DNA of 64,000 nt, taken from the NCBI GenBank assembly GCA_036297385.1, contig JAXJLD010000133.1, forward strand, positions 1 to 64,000, in the 5' to 3' direction. The stretch's first letter is position 1. Each line of letters starts with the position of its first letter. The translations under genes were made by a program, and so were the position numbers. The DNA is from Ventricola sp036297385 (lineage in GTDB: Bacteria > Bacillota > Clostridia > Christensenellales > Aristaeellaceae). The notes beneath the pieces are model-generated. The model made no database searches and was not told the DNA's origin. It saw only the letters and a program-made list of their open reading frames with translations. This document shows positions 48,416 through 57,366 of the stretch, piece by piece.

Positions 48416-49651
48416 ATGAAGAATATGCCGACGCTGCTCGCTCCGGCGGGCAGTATGCGGCCTCTCAAGACGGCGCTGCGCTTCGGCGCAGACGCCGTTT
48501 ATTGTGGGGCGAAACAATATGGCCTGCGTGCGCAGGCCGCGAATTTTGATGAAAAGCAGCTCGCAGAAGCGGTGCGGTTGGCACATACGGCGGGCGCAAA
48601 AGTGAATCTGACGCTCAATATCTTCGCCTTTGACGGCGATCTGCCGGGCATGGTATGCGCGGCGAGGCAGGCGCAGGAGCTGGGCGTAGATGCGGTGATC
48701 GTTTCGGATCTGGGCGCGATTACGCGGATTGCACGCGAGGTGCCGGGACTGGAGATCCATGTCAGCACACAGGCCAACGCCACCAACAGCGAGACGGCGC
48801 GGGTGTATCGCGCACTGGGTGCGAGCCGTGTGGTGCTGGCGCGGGAGATGACGATGGAGCAGATCGAGGCGATGGCGCAGGCGCTGGGCGATGAGATCGA
48901 GCTGGAATCGTTCATCCACGGTGCGGTGTGTATGTCCTATTCCGGACGCTGTATGCTTTCGAGTTTCCTGAACGGGCGAAGCGCCAATCGCGGCGCGTGC
49001 AGCCAGCCTTGCCGCTGGACGTATACGCTGACCGAACGCACGCGGCCGGATGAGCCCATGCCCGTCGAGGAGGACGCACACGGCACGGCGATACTCTCCA
49101 GCCGGGATATGTGCATGATGGAGCATCTGCCGCGGCTGATGGAGAGCGGCGTGTGCTGCTTCAAGATCGAAGGCAGGATGAAGAACGAGCTGTACATCGG
49201 CACGGTGGTAGGCGCGTACCGGCGCGCGATGGACGCCTATGCGAAAGATCCGGCGGCCTATGCGCAGAACGGGGCGCTGCGCACGAGCCTGCGCACGGAG
49301 CTGGACCAGATCAGCCATCGGGTGTACGACACGGGCTTCTACTTTGGGCAGCCGCAGGTCTGCGGCGAGGCGGTCGGCACGCAGCAGGCGGCGGAGTACA
49401 TGGGCTATGTCGTGGATGTTTCCGGCGGCGTGGCGCTGGTGGAGATGAAGAACCGGTTCTTTGTGGGCGATGTGCTGCAAACCGTGACCCCGGCGGGCAG
49501 TGAGGCGCTTACAATCGAGGAAATTGTGCTGGATGGAACGGGCGAGCGCGTGGGCGTGGTGAATGTGCCCAACACGCTTGTGCGGATTCCGTGCGGCACG
49601 AAGTTGCAACCGGGCGATATGCTGCGCGGGCCGGTGCGCAATCGGGCGTAA
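48416..49651 (+). CDS. Peptidase family U32 protein
   Basis: The 411-residue protein has the U32 signature region FESFIHGAVCMSYSGRC-like (ELESFIHGAVCMSYSGRCML), NRGACSQPCRW and FKIEGRMKNELYI, with a TIM-barrel start (LLAPAGSMRPLKTALRFGAD). Related proteins (RlhA, TrhP) use these cysteines to hydroxylate rRNA or tRNA rather than to cut protein, so RNA modification is as likely as proteolysis. It follows mltG by 17 bases in the same operon. The C-terminal beta domain (MGYVVDVSGGVALVEMKNRF) is present. Confidence 0.9.
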   Translation: MKNMPTLLAPAGSMRPLKTALRFGADAVYCGAKQYGLRAQAANFDEKQLAEAVRLAHTAGAKVNLTLNIFAFDGDLPGMVCAARQAQELGVDAVIVSDLGAITRIAREVPGLEIHVSTQANATNSETARVYRALGASRVVLAREMTMEQIEAMAQALGDEIELESFIHGAVCMSYSGRCMLSSFLNGRSANRGACSQPCRWTYTLTERTRPDEPMPVEEDAHGTAILSSRDMCMMEHLPRLMESGVCCFKIEGRMKNELYIGTVVGAYRRAMDAYAKDPAAYAQNGALRTSLRTELDQISHRVYDTGFYFGQPQVCGEAVGTQQAAEYMGYVVDVSGGVALVEMKNRFFVGDVLQTVTPAGSEALTIEEIVLDGTGERVGVVNVPNTLVRIPCGTKLQPGDMLRGPVRNRA

Positions 49652-49685
49652 GGCGGCGTGAGGTACAGGATGAGGAGGCGTGCAG

Positions 49686-51899
49686 ATGGAGGAGATCGAA
49701 GTCTTTGCGGATGAGACGGTATTCCGCAACGAGGAAAACGGATACACCGTGCTGGTGGTCAAGTCCGGGCGCACGCGCGTATCTGCGGTGGGCGTTATGC
49801 CGCCCATTGCGCCGGGCGAAAAGCTGAAAATCACCGGCGAATGGGTGGAACATCCGGTGTACGGCAAGCAGATCAAGGTGAGCGGCTGTGAGATTGAGAA
49901 GCCGACGACGATCTCGGGCATTGAAAAATACCTCTGCAGCGGCATGATCCGCGGGATTGGCCCGGCGACGGCGAAGCTGCTGATCAAGGCGTTTGGGGAA
50001 AAGACGCTGGACGTGCTTTATAGCGAGCCGGAAAAGCTGATGGATGTGCAGGGCATCGGCCCCAAGCGTGCGAAGATGATTATGGAAAGCTATGCCGAGC
50101 AGGCGCAGCAGCGCGAGGCGATGGTCTTTTTGCAGAGCTACGGCGTGACCCCGGCGCTGGCGGTCAAAATCTTCAAGCGCTACGGGGAGAATGTTCAGCA
50201 GGTCATCCGTCAGAATCCGTACCGGCTGGTAGAGGACGTGGAGGGCGTGGGCTTCAAGACGGCGGATAAGATCGCCGCGTCGCTGGGCATCGAGCCGGAC
50301 AGCGAGTACCGCCTCAGCGCGGGCGTGCAGCACACGCTGGCAGAGGCGACGAATGGCACGGGGCACTGCTATCTGCCGCGCGAGGAGCTGGTGCGCTGTG
50401 CGCAGCGCCTGCTGGGCAACGAGGCAGAGTTGATCGAGCATACGCTGGACAGCCTGATTCTCTCCCGGCGGCTGATTGCGCAGGTGCTGCCCGGCGACGG
50501 CGAGGAGGTTGTGGCGGTGTATCTGCCGCAGACCTATCATGCCGAGGTGGACGTGGCGCGCAGGCTGCGCGAGATGATCGCGGCCATGCCTTCCGCGATG
50601 GCGACCGACCTTTCCGCACAGATTGACGAGCTGGAGCGCGTGGAGGGCGTGACCTTCCATCCTCAGCAGCGCCAAGCGATTGAAACCGCCGTTTCCAGCG
50701 GCATGACGGTCATCACCGGCGGCCCCGGCACGGGCAAGACGACGATCATCAAGTGCATCATCCGCCTGCTGAGCGCCAGCGGCGAAATTGCGCTGGCTGC
50801 GCCGACGGGGCGTGCAGCCAAGCGCATGAGCGAGGCGTGCGGCATGGAGGCCAAGACGCTGCACCGCCTGCTGGAATACGGCGGAGAGGACGGCGATTTT
50901 GCGCGCGGACAGGATAATCCGCTGGAGATGGATACGCTGATTATCGACGAGATGTCCATGGTGGATATCTTTTTGATGCGGAGCGTGCTGCGGGCGCTGG
51001 TGCCGGGCACGCGGCTGATTATGGTCGGCGACAGCGACCAGCTTCCCAGCGTGGGCGCGGGCAACGTCCTGCGCGATATTCTGGACAGCGGGGCGATTCC
51101 AGCGGTGGAGCTGACGGAGATCTTCCGGCAGGACGAGAAGAGCATGATCGTCTACAACGCGCACCGCATCAACCACGGCGAAGCGCCGCGCCTGAACGCC
51201 AAGGGGAGCGACTTCTTCTTCGAGCGTGCTGCATCGCCGACGGAGGCCGCGTGCAAGATTGTGCAGCTCTGCGCAACCCGTCTGCCGAGCTTTCTGGGGC
51301 TGGACCCGGTGAAGCAGATGCAGGTGCTGTCCCCGACGAAAAAGGGGGATTGCGGCGTGTGGATGCTCAATCAGATGCTGCAAACGCAGTTCAACCCGCC
51401 GGCAGGCGGCAAGCATGAGCGCACGCGCGGCGATACAACCTTCCGCGAAGGCGACAAGGTGATGCAGACGCGCAACAATTACCAGCTCAAATGGAAGAAA
51501 GAGGGCGTGTTTGCATGGGAAGAGGGGCAGGGCGTCTTTAACGGTGACATTGGCTTCATCACCGCCATTGATCCGCAGGAGCATACGCTGGAGGTACAGT
51601 TTGACGACGACCGCATCGCAACCTACGAGGGCGGGGATGTGGATGATCTCGATCTGGCGTACTGCATTTCCGTTCACAAGAGCCAAGGCAGCGAGTTCCC
51701 CGTGGTGGTGATGCCTGCGGTTGGCGGGCCGCCGATGCTGCTGACGCGCAACCTGCTGTATACGGCGGTGACACGCGCCCGGCGCCTGGTGATGATCGTG
51801 GGCAGGGAGACGGCCATCGATCAGATGATCGCCAACGTGAACACGAGGAAGCGTTACAGCGCACTGTGCTGGCGGCTGGCGCAGATGATGACGCTGTGA
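49686..51899 (+). CDS. recD2: RecD2-type ATP-dependent DNA helicase
   Basis: The 737-residue protein is a RecD2 helicase: an N-terminal OB-like part, tandem helix-hairpin-helix motifs (RGIGPATAKLLIKAFG, VQGIGPKRAKMI, VEGVGFKTADKI), Walker A GGPGTGKTT (about 345), motif Ia (LAAPTGRAAKRM), Walker B LIIDEMSMVD, VGDSDQLPSVGAG and a C-terminal 2A domain with YCISVHKSQGSEF and YTAVTRARR. It moves 5' to 3' on single strands and aids repair and replication independently of RecBC. The ATG at 49686 lies 7 bases after GAGGAGG. Its stop overlaps the comF start. Confidence 0.95.
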   Translation: MEEIEVFADETVFRNEENGYTVLVVKSGRTRVSAVGVMPPIAPGEKLKITGEWVEHPVYGKQIKVSGCEIEKPTTISGIEKYLCSGMIRGIGPATAKLLIKAFGEKTLDVLYSEPEKLMDVQGIGPKRAKMIMESYAEQAQQREAMVFLQSYGVTPALAVKIFKRYGENVQQVIRQNPYRLVEDVEGVGFKTADKIAASLGIEPDSEYRLSAGVQHTLAEATNGTGHCYLPREELVRCAQRLLGNEAELIEHTLDSLILSRRLIAQVLPGDGEEVVAVYLPQTYHAEVDVARRLREMIAAMPSAMATDLSAQIDELERVEGVTFHPQQRQAIETAVSSGMTVITGGPGTGKTTIIKCIIRLLSASGEIALAAPTGRAAKRMSEACGMEAKTLHRLLEYGGEDGDFARGQDNPLEMDTLIIDEMSMVDIFLMRSVLRALVPGTRLIMVGDSDQLPSVGAGNVLRDILDSGAIPAVELTEIFRQDEKSMIVYNAHRINHGEAPRLNAKGSDFFFERAASPTEAACKIVQLCATRLPSFLGLDPVKQMQVLSPTKKGDCGVWMLNQMLQTQFNPPAGGKHERTRGDTTFREGDKVMQTRNNYQLKWKKEGVFAWEEGQGVFNGDIGFITAIDPQEHTLEVQFDDDRIATYEGGDVDDLDLAYCISVHKSQGSEFPVVVMPAVGGPPMLLTRNLLYTAVTRARRLVMIVGRETAIDQMIANVNTRKRYSALCWRLAQMMTL

Positions 51900-52669
51900 A
51901 CAGGCGGGGCAGGGCAGGCTTGGTGCGCCTGCTGGATGTGCTGGATGATTGGCTGTTTCCCGAAGATGTGCTGTGCCTGTGCTGCGATCGGGCGCTGGGC
52001 GAGGACGCGCAGGATGGCGTATGTCCTGCCTGCATCCGGGCGCTTGAGCGTCTGGCCCAGCAGCAGGAACTGTGGGAGGCGCAGGCCGAGGAGGATACGC
52101 CGCCGGAGATTGCTTACATCCACTCGGCATTTCCCTACGAGGGACAGGCACGGGCGCTGATTTGGCGGCTGAAGTACGAGAGCGTGCGCACAGCCTGCGT
52201 GCCGCTGGCCAAGCAGATGGTATTTCTGCCGACGGGCGAGGAAGAGCTGCTTGTGCCCATTCCCACGGACAGGCGGCGCCAGCTCAGGCGCGGCTTCAAT
52301 CAGGCCGATCTGCTGGCGCGGCACATGGGGCGGGAGCTGGGCATGGAGGTGCGCCCGGCGCTGACGCGCGTGCGCCGGAGCAGGCCGCAGACGGGGCTTT
52401 CTGCGGAGGAGAGGCGCAGCAACCTCAAGGGATGCATGGCGGCAGATAGACTGGTTTTCGGCAGGCGCGTTCTGCTGGTGGACGACGTGTATACCACGGG
52501 CGCGACAGCGCAGGAGGCGGCGCGTGCGCTGCTTGAGGCAGGCGCTTTGAGTGTGGGCGTGCTGACAGCGGCGCGCGCGGGCGGTTTGGACGAGCCGGGT
52601 GATCCGTTTGACCCGGCCTTATGGGCGCACCGCGGCGGCGGTAAAGGGAAAAGCACAGGGAGTTTTTGA
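51896..52669 (+). CDS. comFC: ComF-family phosphoribosyltransferase-like protein
   Basis: The 257-residue protein has the N-terminal zinc site (CLCCDRALGEDAQDGVCPAC), the middle part IHSAFPYEGQARALIWRLKY and the PRTase core (VPIPTDRRRQLRRGFNQADL, SRPQTGLSAEERRSNLKG, and LLVDDVYTTGATAQEAA, the PRPP loop). ComF proteins help DNA uptake during competence. The GTG at 51896 overlaps the recD2 stop (GTGA); no better start exists downstream. A raiA-like RNA follows, as found after comF in other Clostridia. Confidence 0.9.
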   Translation: MNRRGRAGLVRLLDVLDDWLFPEDVLCLCCDRALGEDAQDGVCPACIRALERLAQQQELWEAQAEEDTPPEIAYIHSAFPYEGQARALIWRLKYESVRTACVPLAKQMVFLPTGEEELLVPIPTDRRRQLRRGFNQADLLARHMGRELGMEVRPALTRVRRSRPQTGLSAEERRSNLKGCMAADRLVFGRRVLLVDDVYTTGATAQEAARALLEAGALSVGVLTAARAGGLDEPGDPFDPALWAHRGGGKGKSTGSF

Positions 52670-52709
52670 ATAAATCCAAGGAGAATCGGGAAAATCTTTG
52701 TAAAAGCGC

Positions 52710-52738
52710 TTGCAATTTTTTTGTTTTGCGCTTATAAT
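52710..52738 (+). promoter_or_regulatory. Strong promoter of the raiA-like RNA
   Basis: TTGCAA (52710-52715) and a perfect TATAAT (52733-52738) are exactly 17 bases apart, with a T-rich spacer. Confidence 0.8.
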
Positions 52739-52744
52739 GATGAA

Positions 52745-52975
52745 TGGATGAACTATCGGGTCTGTGGTTGCAAGTCGAAGCCAGTCGCAGGCAAAACGAT
52801 CCACGTAAGGCGGCCAAAGTGCTGCTGAGCATGGTGCGGCTTAGAAGTAAGCCCGTCCAGGGGTACCTGAGAGGGTCAGTAGTGGGGCACAGCATGTGTA
52901 TGAGCGAACGCTCCAGACGGCGAGTGTGGGGTCAAAGACCAGGTCAGCCGATAGCATCATACCGATCTCTATTTT
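52745..52975 (+). ncRNA. Candidate raiA-type structured RNA
   Basis: Between the promoter and the zinc-ribbon gene lie about 230 bases without a coding frame worth calling. The sequence is rich in possible pairings and has non-coding composition (GGATGAACTATCGGGT, GGCGGCCAAAGTG, GCTTAGAAGTAAGCC, GGGTACCTGAGAGGGTCAG, GAACGCTCCAGACGGCG). The raiA RNA motif of Firmicutes typically sits between comFC and a downstream gene, has a similar size and is highly expressed; the position here is the same. The identification rests on context and size, not on a covariance match. Ends are approximate. Confidence 0.62.
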
Positions 52976-52994
52976 TTTCGGAGGGGAATATCCC

Positions 52995-53291
52995 ATGTAT
53001 CAGGACAAGACTTTGACCTGCAGAGACTGTGGCCAGGAATTTGTGTTCACCGCTGGTGAGCAGGAGTTCTATGCGGAGAAGGGCTTCCAGAACGAGCCGA
53101 CTCGCTGCAAGGCCTGCCGCATCGCCCGCAAGAACAGCCGCCCGGCTACCGGTGAGGCTCAGCAGCGCGAAATGTACGAGACCACCTGCGCGCAGTGTGG
53201 CGCTCCGACCCGCGTGCCTTTCATCCCGAAGAACGACCGACCGATCTATTGCAGCGAGTGCTACGCTTCCCGCCGCGCTCCCCGCTATTAA
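52995..53291 (+). CDS. Zinc-ribbon protein with two double-CxxC units
   Basis: The 98-residue protein has two zinc-ribbon units: CRDCGQEFVFTAGEQEFYA closed by CKACR, and CAQCGAPTRVPFIPKNDRPI closed by CSEC. The first matches the probable zinc-ribbon family with the FTAGEQEFYAEKGF segment; the second is the CxxC-x17-CxxC type. Such small proteins are common in anaerobic Firmicutes and have no established role; nucleic acid binding is plausible. GGAGGGGAATATCCC precedes the ATG. It is expressed from the raiA-like RNA promoter or is separate from it, and ends at the terminator at 53303. Confidence 0.85.
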   Translation: MYQDKTLTCRDCGQEFVFTAGEQEFYAEKGFQNEPTRCKACRIARKNSRPATGEAQQREMYETTCAQCGAPTRVPFIPKNDRPIYCSECYASRRAPRY

Positions 53292-53302
53292 TAGATAATA
53301 AG

Positions 53303-53330
53303 GGCCTCTGCCAACGCAGAGGCCTTTTTT
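53303..53330 (+). terminator. Rho-independent terminator of the zinc-ribbon gene
   Basis: GGCCTCTGC and GCAGAGGCC pair around CAAC and are followed by TTTTTT. Confidence 0.9.
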
Positions 53331-53543
53331 GCTTGCAAGGAAAAATATGGAAATCACACTTGACTGTAAATGGGGTTGACGGTCTATGCTTGCAGGCGGA
53401 GGCTGATGTGCGAAAAGGGAGGCTGAGGCAGGAATGAGATTTGCATTACCGTTTCCTGAATGCCACATTTCTGTCACGATATTCCTTTACAATACCTCCG
53501 TCACGAAAACAAATACCCAGACAAACGAGTGGAGGAACGGACT

Positions 53544-55454
53544 ATGAGCGAGACAAAGAAGCGGCGCAGCCGAAAGATACGCCGGGTGATGAAGTGGATC
53601 AAGCGCATTATTCTGCTGGTGATTGTGCTGGTGGCGCTGCTTTTCGGCGCAAAGTTCCTGATTGGTCGCAAGGCGGCGCAGGAACAGACGGGCGATACCT
53701 ATGCGCGGGCTCAGGTGATGCGCGGCGCAATGGAGGATACGGTGTATGGCACAGGTACTACGTCGGCCAGCAGCCAGCCCAATGTGCTGGCTGAGGCAGA
53801 CGGCACGCTGACCGAGCTGCGTGCGGAGATCGGTGATGAGGTGAAGAAGGGCGATATTCTCGCTGTGATGACCAACAACGAAATTGATGATACCATCACC
53901 GATCTGGAGTTCAAACTCTGGGATCTGGACGCGCAGATTACGGATACGTCCTCCGGTTCTAAGGTAACCAAGATTGAAGCGCCCGTGGCAGGCCGCGTGA
54001 TGGCGATTTACGCCAAGCCGGGCGACGATGCGCTGGCGGTATTCCGCCGTGAGGGTGCGCTGGCGATCATCTCGACGGATGAACGCATGAAGGTGCAGCT
54101 CGCCGGCGAGAGCGCACTGGGACTAAGCCTTGATGAAAAGGTGACGGTGATTGGCGATCACATCTACGCAGAGGGTACCGTGGTGGAGCTGACGCGGCAG
54201 GGCACGCAGGCCACCATCACCATCATGGAAGAAAAGCTGCCGGTCAATAAGGACTTTGACGGTGACGGCAAGGTGGATATGATCCTCGGGGCGGAGGTTG
54301 AAGTGCGCAATGCTGCCGGGGAGACGATTGGCAAGGGCGCGCTGGAGGCTAACAAGCCGATGGCGGTCTCTGCGTTTGGCGGCACGATCAGCCGTGTGGA
54401 TGCGATTCTGGGCGCGGAGGTTGGCCGCGGCGAGCGTATGTTCCAGCTGGAGGATTCCCCGCTGACGCTGAAGATTGAGGATCTGCGTTTGCAGCGCGAG
54501 GCGGCGGCACGCGAGCTGGAGGACGCTGTGAAGCAGCGTGAAAGCCTCATTCTTATCGCACCGTGCGATGGTACGGTGGCTTCTCTGGAGGTCAAGGAAG
54601 GCGATGAGATCACCAGCGGCACGCTCATCGGTTCCATTCAGGAAGGCGAAGATATGAAGCTGACGATCAACGTCGATGAGCTGGATGTTGTGGATGTGCA
54701 GCCTGGCCAGAAGGTGACGATCACCGTGGACGCACTCAGCGGCGCGGAGATGACCGGCGAGGTCGTCAAGATTGCGCCTGTGGGTGAAAGCTCCGGTGGC
54801 GTGACGACCTACGGCGTGGAGCTGGCCTTTGAGGCGGCTGGTACGGGCGTGCGTGCCGGCATGAATGCAACGGGCGAAATTCAGGTCAACGCGACCGAAG
54901 ATACGCTGTATGTGCCGGTTGAGGCGCTGATGACCATCAACAATGAGACGTACCTGATGGTGGCGGACGGCGGCACGACGGCGCTGAACAGCGTGGCCAA
55001 GCAGACAGGCAGCACAAAGACGAGCGCAGGCGCCGGACGCGGTCAGGGCATGGCTGGAGGTATGGGCGGAGCGCCGGGCATGGGCGGAGCACCGGACATG
55101 GGCGGAGCACCGGACATGGGCGGAGCGCCGGACATGGGCGGAGCGCCGAGCATGAGCGAAGCGCCCAGCATGAGCGAAGCGCCCAGCATGGGCGATGCGG
55201 TACTGCCCGATGGCGAGGCGGAGAGCAAGGGCTTCTTTGCTGGCGCGTTTGAAAAGCTGCACAACTGGCTGTATGAGGGCGTGGAGCAGGAAAGCGACAA
55301 TGCGACCGGCACGCTGGTGAAGGTGGAGGTCGGTATGCAGAATGACGACTATGCGGAGATCCTTTCCGGCGTGAACGAGGGCGACGTGGTGCTGTACACG
55401 GCTTCTCAAGCCAGCAGTATGTTCGGCAGCATGATGGCCATGCCGATGTTCTAA
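53544..55454 (+). CDS. MacA/HlyD-type efflux adaptor with Gly/Met-rich repeat insert
   Basis: The 636-residue protein has a basic N-terminus, one transmembrane anchor (about 23-42), biotinyl-lipoyl-like halves (DGTLTELRAEIGDEVKKGDI, APCDGTVASLEVKEGDEITS), a short hairpin helix region and beta-barrel parts (DVVDVQPGQKVTITVDALSG, GVRAGMNATGEIQV). It should couple the MacB-type ABC unit to extracellular release. Unusually, an insert near residues 500-560 consists of hexapeptide repeats of the type MGGAPD, then MSEAPS. The segment FEKLHNWLYEGVEQE follows before the last beta strands. The ATG at 53544 follows GGAGGAACGGACT. It is the first gene of a four-gene exporter operon. Confidence 0.87.
   Translation: MSETKKRRSRKIRRVMKWIKRIILLVIVLVALLFGAKFLIGRKAAQEQTGDTYARAQVMRGAMEDTVYGTGTTSASSQPNVLAEADGTLTELRAEIGDEVKKGDILAVMTNNEIDDTITDLEFKLWDLDAQITDTSSGSKVTKIEAPVAGRVMAIYAKPGDDALAVFRREGALAIISTDERMKVQLAGESALGLSLDEKVTVIGDHIYAEGTVVELTRQGTQATITIMEEKLPVNKDFDGDGKVDMILGAEVEVRNAAGETIGKGALEANKPMAVSAFGGTISRVDAILGAEVGRGERMFQLEDSPLTLKIEDLRLQREAAARELEDAVKQRESLILIAPCDGTVASLEVKEGDEITSGTLIGSIQEGEDMKLTINVDELDVVDVQPGQKVTITVDALSGAEMTGEVVKIAPVGESSGGVTTYGVELAFEAAGTGVRAGMNATGEIQVNATEDTLYVPVEALMTINNETYLMVADGGTTALNSVAKQTGSTKTSAGAGRGQGMAGGMGGAPGMGGAPDMGGAPDMGGAPDMGGAPSMSEAPSMSEAPSMGDAVLPDGEAESKGFFAGAFEKLHNWLYEGVEQESDNATGTLVKVEVGMQNDDYAEILSGVNEGDVVLYTASQASSMFGSMMAMPMF
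55058..55200 (+). repeat. In-frame 18-bp tandem repeats encoding MGGAP(D/S) units
   Basis: The unit ATGGGCGGAGCACCGGAC and close variants repeat about eight times, first as GGAPGM/GGAPDM and then as SEAPSM. The DNA units differ mainly at third positions (GCA/GCG), so copies have drifted under protein-level constraint or are recent slips. This is coding sequence of the adaptor protein. Confidence 0.85.
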
Positions 55455-55467
55455 GGGAGGGGCGCAT

Positions 55468-56156
<689 letters not shown>

Positions 56157-56157
<1 letters not shown>

Positions 56158-57350
56158 TGAATCCGATTGAAACGATCAAGATGGCTTTTAAGGCGATCTG
56201 GGCGAACCGGGGGCGCTCCTTTCTGACGATGCTGGGCGTCATCATCGGCGTGATGAGCGTTACCGTGCTGATGGCCATTGGACAGGGCACAACCTCCTCG
56301 GTTACGGACTCCATCTCCTCTATGGGCACGAATATGCTCAGCGTCACCATCCAGACGCGCCGCGTGGGCTTTGGCGGCATGGGACGGGATCGCCGGAGCT
56401 CGAGTGCAAAGGGTACTGTCATCCTCAAGGCAGATGAGGTGCTGGCGCTCAAGGACAACGAGTATGTGCAGTATGTCTCACCGACGGTTTCCGGCAGTCT
56501 GACCGTGAAGGCGGGCAGCACGAATACCAACGCTTCCGTGATGGGCGTGTACCCGGATTATGCGCAGATTGTCAGCACGGAACTGGCTTCCGGGCGCTAC
56601 ATCATGGATGCGGACGTGGAGAACCGCAGCGCAGTTTGCGTCATCGGTCCGGATCTGGCGGAGGATCTCTTCGGCAATACAAACGTGGTGGGCAATACGC
56701 TGCACGTCGATGGACGCAAATTCCAGATTGTCGGCGTGCTGGACGGCTCGAGTTCCACGCTGATTTTGCCCTTTACGCTGGCGCAGCGTATGCTCAAGTC
56801 CACCGCGATCAGCAGCTTCTATGTGTCGGCAACTGAGTCTGCAACGGTGAACAAGGCGCAGGCTGCCGTGGAGAGCTTCCTTTACAAGAAGTATCAGGAC
56901 GACAGTACGTATTACATCATGAATCAGGAGCAGATGCTGGAGGCGATGGAGGAGACGGCCGGCACGCTGTCGCTGATGCTGGGCGGCATCGCGGGCATTT
57001 CGCTGCTGGTTGGCGGCATAGGCATCATGAACATCATGCTGGTCTCTGTGACGGAGCGCACGCGTGAAATCGGCATCCGCAAGGCCATTGGCGCCAAGCG
57101 AAGCAACATTCTGATGCAGTTCCTCATCGAGAGTGTGGTGCTTTCCGGCATGGGCGGCCTTCTGGGGCTGCTGCTGGGCTATGGCTTGATGTATATGCTC
57201 AAGACGTATATGGGTATGCCGGTGGCGGCCAGCGCCGGAGTGGCGCAGATGTCCATGGCATTCTCGATGATGGTCGGCGTGGTCTTTGGCCTGTATCCGG
57301 CAAACAAGGCATCCAAGCTCAAGCCGATTGACGCGCTGCATTACAGCTGA
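56157..57350 (+). CDS. MacB-type ABC transporter permease
   Basis: The 397-residue permease has TM1 near the N-terminus (RGRSFLTMLGVIIGVMSVTV), an extracytoplasmic MacB core domain (about 45-270) and three C-terminal helices (LGGIAGISLLVGGIGIMNIM, SVTERTREIGIRKAIGAKRS, VVLSGMGGLLGLLLGYG). This FtsX-like topology is used for export of peptides or antibiotics, or for mechanotransmission. It is translationally coupled to the ATPase. The substrate is unknown. Confidence 0.94.
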
Positions 57351-57366
57351 GCGGCGGAGGTGAACC

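Noticed and set aside
55058..55200. Short tandem repeats considered as a CRISPR array or minisatellite
   Set aside because: Units are 18 bp, contiguous and in frame within the adaptor protein, without spacers; they encode hexapeptides.
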